Source: Dechloromonas sp.
GTDB taxonomy: Bacteria > Pseudomonadota > Gammaproteobacteria > Burkholderiales > Rhodocyclaceae
Assembly (NCBI GenBank): GCA_011391255.1
Contig: JAABQV010000001.1
Span: 1 to 64,000 of the forward strand
Length of the DNA: 64,000 bases
Direction: 5' to 3'
Below the pieces are notes generated by a model. That model did not search any database and had not been told where the DNA came from. It saw only the letters and a list, made by a program, of their open reading frames with translations. The position numbers were made by a program, and so were the translations under genes. Below, in pieces: positions 35,792 to 43,416 of this stretch. The first letter of the stretch is position 1, and each line of letters starts with the position of its first letter.

Positions 35792-36265
35792 TCAAGGCGT
35801 CCCTCCCAGCAGATTCAGGCAAGCCGCCCGGGACCATACCGGCGACATCCTGATCTTGCCGATGCTGTTATCTGCCTGGTAGCAAGTCACGAAGTTGGCT
35901 TTCAGCGAACCGTCGAGCTTCAGGCTCATCGCCACCACAACGACAAAATCCTCGTACACCACCGCCACCCGGCGGGAGGCATCGTATTGGCGCAAAGTCT
36001 TGTCCCACCCATCGAACAGGGCGGCAACAGGGTGTTCCAGCGTCGCCTTGATCCAGTCGATGCGTTGCGCACGAACGGGAGAGAACGCGTCCTTGATTCC
36101 GTTCCGCGCCGTACTCTCGTAGAACATGTGACCAAACTTGCTGGGCGAAAAATGCACGCGAATGCCGTCGAAGGTCAGGATATTCCCACGACAGTAAACT
36201 TGCTCGTAGTGCGTCCGGTATTCAGCCGTGGTGGCGTAATGAACCAGCGGAGGCAACGCCATCAC
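35792..36265 (-). CDS. Small conserved protein, possibly a BECR/PBECR-fold nuclease
   Basis: A 157-residue protein without a motif I can name with certainty. It has HFSPSKFGHMFYES and ERIDWIKATLE-like blocks (here RIDWIKATLEHP) with a GWDKTLRQYD stretch, then a beta-hairpin RRVAVVYEDFVVVVAMSLK, and ends KIRMSPVWSR. An N-terminal helix with conserved His, then strands and a late basic residue set, resembles phage Barnase-EndoU-Colicin-RelE-type (PBECR) nucleases. That is a guess from layout. The start overlaps the DUF3800 stop (ATGA), so the two are coupled. Confidence 0.6.
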   Translation of the reverse strand: MMALPPLVHYATTAEYRTHYEQVYCRGNILTFDGIRVHFSPSKFGHMFYESTARNGIKDAFSPVRAQRIDWIKATLEHPVAALFDGWDKTLRQYDASRRVAVVYEDFVVVVAMSLKLDGSLKANFVTCYQADNSIGKIRMSPVWSRAACLNLLGGTP

Positions 36266-36960
36266 CAGCCTCCCTGAAGTCGAATCTGGAAGATGTTGAA
36301 CTTCTCTTCGCGTTTGTGCGTAGGGGCGAGAGAACAGCCCAGAGCAGATTCGAGACGGGCGACAACGGCTGACTTAGCCGTGCCGTCTCGCAACGTTCCG
36401 TTGATACGGCTGCTTGCGGCCCCGAGCAGCAAATCACAAAGCTGTATCAGGACAACTTCGTGAGAAGGAAGCGACTGGATGCTGTCGAAGTTCGAGGTCA
36501 AGTTGGCGCGCGACAGGCATCGAGTGAGTACCGGCAGGCGCTTGGGATCACGGTTACTCTTGATGTCGCAGAAGACGCGGTAGGCGTTGAAGTCGAGCAC
36601 CCAATGATGCAGAAGCTGGTAATAGAACTTGTAGAACCCAAGCTCGCCATCGTTGTCGTGAAGCGCCAGGTTGAGTTGGGTGCGGTCGACGGCAATGCAG
36701 CGAAAACGAAGGTTGTCGCCGTAGCCGACGAATAGATCGATTAGCTCGACGTAAAAATCCTTGCGATTCGGGGAGACCTTGCTCCACTTGATTTCCCCCC
36801 ACGCTTGGTGCCGCTGCCTCAGCGTACCAATCCGCGCCTTGATCTCATCACGCAGTTCTTCCGGTAGCCAAAGGCTGCCGATCATGAGGTAACGCGCACG
36901 CGGATTCGCAGATGTCAGGACATCCGGGTTTGCCTCATCGCAATACACCTCAAATTTCAT
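36262..36960 (-). CDS. DUF3800 domain protein
   Basis: A 232-residue complete DUF3800 protein. Visible blocks are FEVYCDEA near the start, IKWSKVSP around residue 58, VFCDIKSNRD near the middle and LIQLCDLLLGA toward the end. These spaced acidic residues fit an RNase H-like active site, but activity is not established for the family. It overlaps both neighbours by four bases (HTH gene before, small nuclease-like gene after), forming a three-gene operon beside the type I RM operon. A relative is cut at position 1 beside the other type I system. Confidence 0.85.
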   Translation of the reverse strand: MKFEVYCDEANPDVLTSANPRARYLMIGSLWLPEELRDEIKARIGTLRQRHQAWGEIKWSKVSPNRKDFYVELIDLFVGYGDNLRFRCIAVDRTQLNLALHDNDGELGFYKFYYQLLHHWVLDFNAYRVFCDIKSNRDPKRLPVLTRCLSRANLTSNFDSIQSLPSHEVVLIQLCDLLLGAASSRINGTLRDGTAKSAVVARLESALGCSLAPTHKREEKFNIFQIRLQGGW

Positions 36961-37301
36961 TTTCGCTCCCCCTGCGGTGAATCCAGCACCACCAGAAAAT
37001 CCGTGGCCCGCGCAATCGGCTCGATTTCGCGCACATTGCGTTTGAGCTCAACCAGCCCGTAGCTTTCCATCATTCGGAGAGTGCGCGAGAGGTTGGGCAC
37101 CTGACGCCCAGACAGCGCGGCCAATTCAGTCAGCGTCTTGGGTTTTGCATCCCGAATGACGCACAGCAATGCCCGGTTGTCTTCCGACAACACTGCCGCC
37201 ATCGTCGCCATCGATGGAAACCAGACGGTAGGGGCGTACTTCCCGCCACCGGCAACTTCAGCGTCACCGCCACGGCGGATTCCGACAACGCAGCGCTTCA
37301 T
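36957..37301 (-). CDS. Winged-helix transcriptional regulator (HVO_A0114-like)
   Basis: A 114-residue protein. A winged helix spans about residues 40-95: NRALLCVIRDAKPKTLTELAALSGRQ, with recognition helix VPNLSRTLRMMESYGLVEL. This is the HVO_A0114/MarR-like type, often a repressor or antitoxin in small operons. It leads the three-gene operon and overlaps the DUF3800 gene by four bases, so it may repress its own operon. Autoregulation is inferred from position only. Confidence 0.75.
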   Translation of the reverse strand: MKRCVVGIRRGGDAEVAGGGKYAPTVWFPSMATMAAVLSEDNRALLCVIRDAKPKTLTELAALSGRQVPNLSRTLRMMESYGLVELKRNVREIEPIARATDFLVVLDSPQGERK

Positions 37302-37461
37302 TTTGAGTGTTCTGATTGGCTTGGCATAAGTCGATCAGTTTATCAGTGTGGCACAACTGCAGCCAGCGTTTTGAAGATGAAAAATGATCAATCAATCGCT
37401 TGGCTTCCTGATTGATCAGCGCGTTCATGGTGGTGTCGTCAATCACATCACGGAGCCAACG

Positions 37462-37665
37462 ATGAACACCAAGCAAACCGCCCTCGACGCCTATCTCGCC
37501 CGCACTGCCGCCATCCACGCCAAACTGGAACGGCTGCAACAACTCGCCGACGACCATTTCGGTCACGACCCCGATGCCATCCATTGGGGCCACGTCGGCG
37601 ACCTCGGGCGGGTGGAGGCCGGGCTGGACGAGTTGCTGGAGATATTTGACGGCAACGGTGAGTGA
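37462..37665 (+). CDS. Small conserved hypothetical protein
   Basis: 67 residues from ATG 37462, with GGAG a few bases upstream. It is helical (TKQTALDAYLARTAAIHAKL) with an aromatic/acidic middle (DPDAIHWGHVGDLGRVEAGL). I recognise no domain. It precedes the DUF3489 gene by 28 bases and is likely co-transcribed. Proteins of this size and type are common beside serine-recombinase islands. Confidence 0.6.
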   Translation: MNTKQTALDAYLARTAAIHAKLERLQQLADDHFGHDPDAIHWGHVGDLGRVEAGLDELLEIFDGNGE

Positions 37666-37693
37666 CGACGCCCACCAACCATCGGAGATGATC

Positions 37694-38263
37694 ATGAACG
37701 CCAAACTGACCGCCACCCAAACCACCGTTCTCAAAGCTGCTGCCAACCACCCGGATGGCAACATCGAACCCTTGCCGACCAATCTGCGCGGTGGTGCCAA
37801 AACCGCCGTCATCGAGGGACTACTCGCCCGCGACCTGATCACCAAGTTTCAACACTCCGATCACGTCGCGTATTACTTGACCGACGCCGCCTACGTCGCC
37901 GTTGGGCGCAAGCGCAAGTTGCCAGCACCCGTTACACCGGCCCCAGAGATCGAGGCCGCCGTGGCGGCGGCAGAGGCGACTTGGGCACGAGGAAAGCAGC
38001 CACCCGCTGAGTGCCCACTCAAGGACAGCGTCGAGCGAAAGTTGCGACCCGGCACAAAAATTCTGACACTGGTTGAATTGCTCCAGGAACCTGGAGGTGC
38101 CAGCATCGTGACCCTGTTACAGGCCACCGGCTGGCTACCCCACACGATACGTGGCGCAATCTCGGCCATCGTCAAGAAAAAGATGGGGTTCCGTGTCATC
38201 TCCGAAAAAGGATTGAGCGGCGAAAGGATTTACAAAATCGACATCACCGCGCCGAAGTCATAG
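37694..38263 (+). CDS. DUF3489 domain protein
   Basis: 189 residues from ATG 37694 (a longer frame starting at 37574 overlaps the previous gene). The N-terminal half resembles a winged helix (LTATQTTVLKAAANHPDGNI...LARDLITKF). The C-terminal DUF3489 region runs TLVELLQEPGGASIVTLLQA with TGWLPHTIRGAISAIVKKK, a helix-turn-helix-like module known from mobile islands carrying recombinases. A clean terminator follows. A DNA-binding role is plausible but not shown. Confidence 0.8.
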   Translation: MNAKLTATQTTVLKAAANHPDGNIEPLPTNLRGGAKTAVIEGLLARDLITKFQHSDHVAYYLTDAAYVAVGRKRKLPAPVTPAPEIEAAVAAAEATWARGKQPPAECPLKDSVERKLRPGTKILTLVELLQEPGGASIVTLLQATGWLPHTIRGAISAIVKKKMGFRVISEKGLSGERIYKIDITAPKS

Positions 38264-38278
38264 TTCAGCGTAACAAAG

Positions 38279-38307
38279 GGTGTCCATTAAACTGACACCT
38301 TTTTTTC
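38279..38307 (+). terminator. Rho-independent terminator after DUF3489 gene
   Basis: A GGTGTC/GACACC stem (38279-38284 with 38294-38299) is followed by seven or more T residues. The rest of the 540-base gap up to 38802 holds no convincing gene. It holds one arm of a 61-base inverted repeat (38478-38538) and a degraded copy of the start of the ATPase gene (38581-38676). Confidence 0.8.
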
Positions 38308-38477
38308 GGCCAAGAATCTCGGCGGCCGTTTAGCCGATTTTTAGCATCAAAATCGCCTGAAATACTCGCCAGCACTGGCTTTGCAAGGGGTAGCTATTTT
38401 CGATTCAAAGGGTGTGAATTCAACGCCCACCCTTGCCGAGGTGCAAACTGCAAACCCTGCAAACCTCGGTTTGCACT

Positions 38478-38538
38478 CTGACGGTAGCGCAATGCCGCGC
38501 TGTCGCCTCCCGCATGGGTTTGTCGCCAGGAAGGACCC
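38478..38538 (+). repeat. 61-base inverted repeat, left copy
   Basis: The sequence from CTGACGGTAGCG to GGAAGGACCC is matched on the opposite strand at 43288-43348. The best conserved part is CCCGCATGGGTTTGTCGCCA here versus CCCGCATGGCTTTGTGGCGA there. The two arms face each other and enclose the ATPase/AlpA module (38.5-43.3 kb). Confidence 0.7.
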
Positions 38539-38580
38539 CTTTCGCCTGGACATATATCCCTCCCTGCGACCATAACAATA

Positions 38581-38676
38581 TGAAAGATCGTCACGACTGT
38601 CACGACCATCACAGGCAACGGCCCGGTGTGACAGTGGTGATGGTTGTGAGGATGACCCTCTATTGTTGACGTCGCC
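38581..38676 (+). repeat. Direct repeat: degraded copy of the ATPase gene start
   Basis: Parallels 39911-39997. Both contain CGACCATCAC, GGTGATGGT and the shared end CTCTATTGTT(A/G)ACGTCGCC. In the downstream copy this is the 5' coding part of the ATPase (histidine/glycine-rich residues). Here it has no open frame of any length, so it looks like a relic duplication. Confidence 0.6.
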
Positions 38677-38802
38677 GAAAACGGGGATATGTCCGCGAGC
38701 CTTGCCGTCAATCAGGCTGGTTGTCCGTATTGGCGGGAAATGTCTGCACCAACATGGATAAATGTGGACTGCGTCGGACTACCCTCGGTAGACTGACGGG
38801 CA

Positions 38803-39546
38803 ATGAATCCGAATTACCTCACTCTGGCTCTGACAACACCACTCGAACAACTCCTGGAGTTGCCGAACGCGATTCGCATTGCTTCGTCGGCCAGGGAAGA
38901 CCTGCAGCATTTCAGCCACGACCAGTTGCAGGAGATGCTGGCCAGCATTGACACGATGATTACCGACACTGTGGCGCAGGGCCAGGCCACGTATGGCAAC
39001 GGTTTGGTCCGGCGCGATGAGCGGCGTGACCTGGACTGGCTCCTCGAAGCCGGCAGTCATGGCGGCTGGCTGTTGCAGAAACACGGACCCAATGCGACAG
39101 AACGGGACCCCTTCCGCGTTCATGCCCTGTACAAGTTGGGCTGGGTCATCGCTGCCACAGCAGACACGCCGCCGGTGGCATTCATCAACCCGGTGGTGGC
39201 CACGCTGATGGAAGCGTTGGAGTCGCTGATGCTGGCTGACTTGTTGCCGGATTCGGTGCCGCAGGAACAGATTCTCCAAGAAGCGTGGCGAGAGGGTCTG
39301 TCGCCAGAGACCGAAGTGGAAACCGAGGTCAGGAAAGCCCAGAGTCAGGCGGGTAGAAATGCCGCCAGCGTGCGCCACCTCAGCAATCGGGCGGCCAGGC
39401 AAAAAGGACTCGACCTGTATTTTTCAAACACGTACAGAACTGAAGACGAGGCTTACCACATCATCGGCGCACAGGTCTGTCGGGCACCCGGTACGGTCAA
39501 GAACTGGATTCTGGCCGCCAAAAAAGCCGGCACGCACGCCGCGTAA
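38803..39546 (+). CDS. Hypothetical island protein with C-terminal helix-turn-helix-like end
   Basis: A 247-residue protein with no family I recognise. The N-terminal 100 residues are helical (LEQLLELPNAIRIASSARED), the middle is hydrophobic and acidic, and the C-terminal 60 residues are basic. The end, RTEDEAYHIIGAQVCRAPGT then VKNWILAAKKAG, reads like a HTH in which AxTVxNW is the recognition helix. It may be a DNA-binding protein of the replication/partition module that follows. It is transcribed with the downstream genes. Confidence 0.65.
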   Translation: MNPNYLTLALTTPLEQLLELPNAIRIASSAREDLQHFSHDQLQEMLASIDTMITDTVAQGQATYGNGLVRRDERRDLDWLLEAGSHGGWLLQKHGPNATERDPFRVHALYKLGWVIAATADTPPVAFINPVVATLMEALESLMLADLLPDSVPQEQILQEAWREGLSPETEVETEVRKAQSQAGRNAASVRHLSNRAARQKGLDLYFSNTYRTEDEAYHIIGAQVCRAPGTVKNWILAAKKAGTHAA

Positions 39547-39635
39547 GCAAGCCACTGCAAACCGGCACGCTGCGCGTAGCGTGACAACGTTGCGCGCAGC
39601 GTGTCTGTATCTTCATGTTTTTATGGCATTAAATA

Positions 39636-39667
39636 ACGAGCATCCCCAAACGACCATGGATGCTCGT
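39636..39667 (+). promoter_or_regulatory. Ten-base-pair inverted repeat at the start of the AlpA-like gene
   Basis: A perfect ACGAGCATCC/GGATGCTCGT (39636-39645 with 39658-39667) has a 12-base loop and ends one base before ATG 39669. It could be an operator for the regulator or an mRNA hairpin hiding the start. Confidence 0.55.
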
Positions 39668-39668
39668 C

Positions 39669-39866
39669 ATGAACCAACCCCGTCCCGCCCTGCCTGAAAC
39701 CGGTTTCGTTAGGCTTCCACAGATCCTCTCGCTTATTCCCATCAGCCGCTCTGCATGGTGGGCTGGCATCCGCGAGGGAAAATTCCCCAAAGGCATCAAA
39801 CTCGGCACCAAGACTACGGTCTGGCGTGCTGAAGACATTCGCGCCCTGATCAACTTCAGTCGTTGA
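39669..39866 (+). CDS. AlpA-family DNA-binding regulator
   Basis: 65 residues from ATG 39669 (an ATG at 39660 lies within the hairpin). It has the AlpA/Phage_AlpA plan: FVRLPQILSLIPISRSAWWAGI forms the helix-turn-helix, then EGKFPKGIKLGTKTTVWRAEDI is the wing and end. AlpA-like proteins are excisionase-like regulators of prophages and islands. It sits ahead of the replication ATPase and is probably the switch of this module. Confidence 0.85.
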   Translation: MNQPRPALPETGFVRLPQILSLIPISRSAWWAGIREGKFPKGIKLGTKTTVWRAEDIRALINFSR

Positions 39867-39875
39867 GGGGCGGCT

Positions 39876-41717
39876 GTGTCCGATACCACCCTTCCTGAAA
39901 CCTTGTCAGTAGACAACGACCATCACGATCATCACAACCGTCACCCCGGTGACGTTGGTGATGGTGGTGACGATGCCTCTCTATTGTTAACGTCGCCCGG
40001 AGAGGAGATGCCTGCCGAAGATCCCGTCACGATCATTGAAGCCGCCATCGTCAGGCTGCACGACGACGTCGGTGCCATCGTCGAACCGGCCGTGGTCGCT
40101 GCCTTCTCCATCCTGCGCACCACCGATTTGCCGACCTACCTGCGTCTGCGGCATCAGGCCAAGCAGACGAATTCGGCCTGCTCGGTCACCGAACTCGACA
40201 AAGCCGTTCAGCAATCGCTCCCCGGCGGTGGCGAGGAACCCTCGGCGCTCGATGAGCTGGTGGCTATCGCCCGCAACCAATGCCAACTCAAGCACGACGC
40301 CGACCGCAGCGCGATTGCCGTCATCCCTATGCCCAGCCGGCAGGAAGTCTGGCGCGTCTATTCCACCGGCTACGAGGAATGGCTGCGTTCCACCTTCTGG
40401 CGAGCCAAAGAGGCCGGTGTGGCCGACTCCACGATGAAGGCGGCACTGGCCACGCTCGCCGCTGCCGGGATCAACGATGGCGAGGAAGTCGAGATACACG
40501 TCCGTGCCGCTCAGGATGAATCCGGCTACCTGATTGATCTGTGTGATGACCGCTGGCGCGCCGTCCGCGTCACGCCCCACGGCTGGCAAGTGCTCGATCA
40601 CTCACCGGTGTATTTCACCCGCACTCAATCGATGCGGGCTTTGCCGGAACCGGAGTATGGCGGCGACATCGGCCTGCTCTGGCAGCACACCAATATTCCG
40701 GGCAATCGGCGCGTGATGGTGCTGACGTGGCTGCTCGATAGCTTCCGTCCCGACACGCCATTCCCGGTGCTGGAGCTGGTCGGCGAGCAGGGCTCGGCTA
40801 AGTCGACCACGCAGTCCGTGCTGCGCAGCCTCGTCGATCCCAACAAGGTAATGCTGCGCGGCCGCCCCAAGACGGTCGAGGACATCTTCGTCGCCGCTGC
40901 CAACAACTGGCTGGTGAGCTACGAGAATCTCTCCGGCCTGACCGCCGAGCAGCAGGATGCGTTTTGCACGCTGGCCACCGGCGGCGGGTTTGCCTCGCGC
41001 CAGTTGTACACCAACGGCGAAGAACATGTCATGGAGACCAAACGCCCGGTGGTGCTGAATGGCATCGCGGTCGTGGCCACCCGACCCGACCTGATCGACC
41101 GGGTCGTCCATGCCGATATGCCAACGATTCTGGCCGAGGCGCGCAGGGATGACGCCGATACCTCCGCCGCGTGGGAACGGGATCGCCCTAAGGTGTTCGG
41201 CGCACTGCTCGATCTGTTTTCAGCGGCGCTGGCGATCCTGCCATCCGTGAAGCTGACCCACAAACAACGCATGGCCGACTACGAGCGCTTCGGCGAGGCC
41301 GTCGCCCGCGCCCTTGGTTTTGCGCCCGGTGATTTCCAGCGCGATTACGCCGAACTGGTTCGTGCCGGCATCGACCGCGCACTGGAAAGCAACGCCGTCG
41401 CCCAAGTGCTCGACAAGTATTTCGAAGATCGCATCACGCCATGGAACTGGCAGGGCACCGCCGGCCAACTCTACGACCTGCTCAATACGCAGCACGTTCC
41501 TGACCGCAGCACCTGGCCGCGCTCACCGAAGGGCTTGGCTGATCAGTTGCGCCGCATCGCCCCGGCCTATCGCGTCAAGGGTATCGAGATCACCCATCTC
41601 GGCCACAGCCGCGAAGGTGCTCTATGGCGCATCTCCGTGCCGCATCGGCCATTCGATTCACACGCCACGCCGCCCGGCGTCGAGGGTGGCATTCGCTATG
41701 GAGCACACCGTGAATAA
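39876..41717 (+). CDS. Island replication-type ATPase (P-loop)
   Basis: A 613-residue protein. The N-terminal ~45 residues are a histidine/aspartate/glycine-rich tract (DNDHHDHHNRHPGDVGDGGDD). A helical region follows, then a P-loop at about residue 307: LELVGEQGSAKSTTQSVLRS. Acidic NNWLVSYENLSGL is a likely Walker B, and NGIAVVATRPDLIDRV a sensor. This layout matches ATPases of primase/helicase type in integrative elements and satellite prophages, which unwind or initiate at the element origin. No separate primase domain was recognised. It follows the AlpA-like gene by 9 bases. Confidence 0.75.
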   Translation: MSDTTLPETLSVDNDHHDHHNRHPGDVGDGGDDASLLLTSPGEEMPAEDPVTIIEAAIVRLHDDVGAIVEPAVVAAFSILRTTDLPTYLRLRHQAKQTNSACSVTELDKAVQQSLPGGGEEPSALDELVAIARNQCQLKHDADRSAIAVIPMPSRQEVWRVYSTGYEEWLRSTFWRAKEAGVADSTMKAALATLAAAGINDGEEVEIHVRAAQDESGYLIDLCDDRWRAVRVTPHGWQVLDHSPVYFTRTQSMRALPEPEYGGDIGLLWQHTNIPGNRRVMVLTWLLDSFRPDTPFPVLELVGEQGSAKSTTQSVLRSLVDPNKVMLRGRPKTVEDIFVAAANNWLVSYENLSGLTAEQQDAFCTLATGGGFASRQLYTNGEEHVMETKRPVVLNGIAVVATRPDLIDRVVHADMPTILAEARRDDADTSAAWERDRPKVFGALLDLFSAALAILPSVKLTHKQRMADYERFGEAVARALGFAPGDFQRDYAELVRAGIDRALESNAVAQVLDKYFEDRITPWNWQGTAGQLYDLLNTQHVPDRSTWPRSPKGLADQLRRIAPAYRVKGIEITHLGHSREGALWRISVPHRPFDSHATPPGVEGGIRYGAHRE

Positions 41718-41880
41718 CTCACCGTCCATTTCCCCGAACCTGCATCCGATCTGGCAGCGCCATTTCGGACTCCAGACCATTCAACCGACCAAGCCACAGG
41801 CCAAGCCCCGGAACGCTGGCGATGCGCTGATGCGCGCCGCCCAGGCCTTGGCTGCTGCTCACCATCCCACTACCCGATAA
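41698..41880 (+). CDS. Small hypothetical protein overlapping the ATPase stop
   Basis: 60 residues from ATG 41698 (alternative GTG 41710), MEHTVNNSPSISPNLHP, then IWQRHFGLQT and a proline/alanine-rich helix. It overlaps the end of the ATPase gene in another frame and lies 12 bases before the coiled-coil gene. Support is position and natural composition only. Confidence 0.45.
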   Translation: MEHTVNNSPSISPNLHPIWQRHFGLQTIQPTKPQAKPRNAGDALMRAAQALAAAHHPTTR

Positions 41881-41892
41881 GGAGATCACCCA

Positions 41893-42732
41893 ATGAAACT
41901 GAATCCGTTCAGCAAGAAGCCCACCGCCTATTACGACAAGGTCAAGGCCAAGTACGACCAACTCGACCACGAGCTTACTGCTACCAAGGATCAACTCAAC
42001 GAGGCCGAAGCAGATTTCGAACGCAAGCGCCGCCGGCAATTCGAACTCGATCAACACGGCTCGATGTACTCCTCGACGCGTGAACAGTCGCAGGCATCGT
42101 TCGCGGCAAGCGAGGCCAGTAATCGCGTCGGCCACATCAAGGGCGAGATCGGTCAACTCGAAAGCCGGATTGCCCCCATGCGGCGGATCGCCCTGGCACC
42201 GGACAGGTTCGCCTGGGCCAAGCAGGCATTCGATACTCTTCTCGCGCAGAAACTGGCGACGACTGGCGAACTGGAGAAGGTCAATGCCTTGATCGCCAAG
42301 GTCAGCAAGCGTGTCGCCGATGCCGATGCGCGCATTGTCACCGAAACCCAGTCAGCGACGCAGACGATGCTCGATGCCGACGGGGAATTCAATGTGCCGG
42401 ACGTGCTGACTCGGCTGGAAGCGGAATTGCGCCTTGGCAAATCGTCGCTGGCCGAACTGGAGGGGAAGCGAGACGCCTTGCTTGCCGAGTTGCGGGAATT
42501 GCCCACGGTGATTCGTGAGGCCGAGCGCGTGTTTATTGGTTGCCGCGCTGATGTCGTCGAGATCGAACTGTACGAGCAATTGATGCCCGCCATGACCCTG
42601 TTCGCCAGAGCGTCCGCTGCTCGCCGGCAGAACGACTACCGCCACGACGAAACCCGGTTCGAGATCGAGATTCCACGTGAATTGATTGAACCGGCGGAAG
42701 TCGCCCTGGCGGCGGAATTGCCGACGGCGTAA
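41893..42732 (+). CDS. Coiled-coil hypothetical protein
   Basis: A 279-residue protein dominated by two long coiled coils (about residues 15-110 and 160-215). A short N-terminal patch reads MKLNPFSKKPTAYYDK and the C-terminus is acidic. It resembles no enzyme I know. A structural or scaffold role in the island's replication or packaging module is possible. It has a clear GGAG site 8 bases before the ATG and follows the small gene closely. Confidence 0.65.
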   Translation: MKLNPFSKKPTAYYDKVKAKYDQLDHELTATKDQLNEAEADFERKRRRQFELDQHGSMYSSTREQSQASFAASEASNRVGHIKGEIGQLESRIAPMRRIALAPDRFAWAKQAFDTLLAQKLATTGELEKVNALIAKVSKRVADADARIVTETQSATQTMLDADGEFNVPDVLTRLEAELRLGKSSLAELEGKRDALLAELRELPTVIREAERVFIGCRADVVEIELYEQLMPAMTLFARASAARRQNDYRHDETRFEIEIPRELIEPAEVALAAELPTA

Positions 42733-42741
42733 TGACTCCAG

Positions 42742-42878
42742 CGGATGGTCGCGAGTCGCGGCATAGCGGCCATCCGTGCTGACGCAGACGTTTCGGGATG
42801 CGTCAGTTGAGAGCCATGCCACGTAACGCTCGCCGGCGCTGACTGCGAAAGGCATCGCAGAAAGCCGGCATCCCCAAC
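42742..42878. repeat. Cluster of three inverted repeats between two island genes
   Basis: Three hairpins follow one another: CGGATGG/CCATCCG (42742-42748 with 42770-42776), CTGACGCA/TGCGTCAG (42779-42786 with 42799-42806) and a GCCGGC pair around 42833-42878. They fill the whole 160-base gap. There is no T run, so this is not a simple terminator. Candidate roles are an origin, a recombination site or an RNA processing site. Confidence 0.5.
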
Positions 42879-42893
42879 AACCAGGAGACAACG

Positions 42894-43334
42894 ATGGAAA
42901 TCAAACCAACCCAACTCGATATGACCAATCCGTTCGCGCCGTTTCAGCAACGGGTCAATCAGGTCGAGACCTTCCTGCGGCAGTTGCCGCCAGCCCAACG
43001 TGAGCAACTACTGGCCGAGATGCTGCCACCGATGCCAATGCACAGGCCTTCGTCAACCGTTGAGCCTGCCGTGACGATGGTGTCGGTCAAGACCGAAGAG
43101 TGGGATGGCGGGCCAGTCGTCCAGCAACAGTACCCAACCGCTGTCATCCGACCACGCCGCATCGTCGGCACCATCCCCTGGCAGTGGCGCTGGATCGTCG
43201 CCGGCATCCGGCTGACCCGAATCGTCCGCAAGTCGGCCAAGCAGCAGATGAAGCAGTTCAACAAGCTGCAGCGCCAGATGATTCGACGGGTCCTTCCTCG
43301 CCACAAAGCCATGCGGGGGGCGCGAGCCCGCTGA
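42894..43334 (+). CDS. Hypothetical island protein, basic C-terminus
   Basis: A 146-residue protein. The N-terminal half has short helices (FAPFQQRVNQVETFLRQLPP) and a proline-rich linker. The C-terminal 60 residues carry a hydrophobic stretch IPWQWRWIVAGIRLTRIV and a very basic helix ending RHKAMRGARAR. It may bind DNA or the membrane. The last codons overlap the right arm of the 61-base inverted repeat. No family recognised. Confidence 0.55.
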   Translation: MEIKPTQLDMTNPFAPFQQRVNQVETFLRQLPPAQREQLLAEMLPPMPMHRPSSTVEPAVTMVSVKTEEWDGGPVVQQQYPTAVIRPRRIVGTIPWQWRWIVAGIRLTRIVRKSAKQQMKQFNKLQRQMIRRVLPRHKAMRGARAR

Positions 43335-43348
43335 TCCGCTACCGACAG
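43288..43348 (-). repeat. 61-base inverted repeat, right copy
   Basis: Opposite-strand partner of 38478-38538. It overlaps the 3' end of the preceding gene. In both copies the strand reading CCCGCATGG also encodes the peptide PHGFVARKDP. Confidence 0.7.
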
Positions 43349-43360
43349 CCAGCGAAATGA

Positions 43361-43398
43361 GGTTACCACCCAGGTTACCGGTTACCACCCGGGTTACC
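43361..43398 (+). repeat. Two tandem 19-base repeats (iteron-like)
   Basis: GGTTACCACCCAGGTTACC is immediately followed by GGTTACCACCCGGGTTACC, differing at one base, so four GGTTACC units occur at spacings 12, 7 and 12. They lie 19 bases before the next start codon. Short tandem units with a fixed period suggest cooperative protein binding. Confidence 0.8.
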
Positions 43399-43416
43399 AC
43401 CATTCAAGGAAATGAA

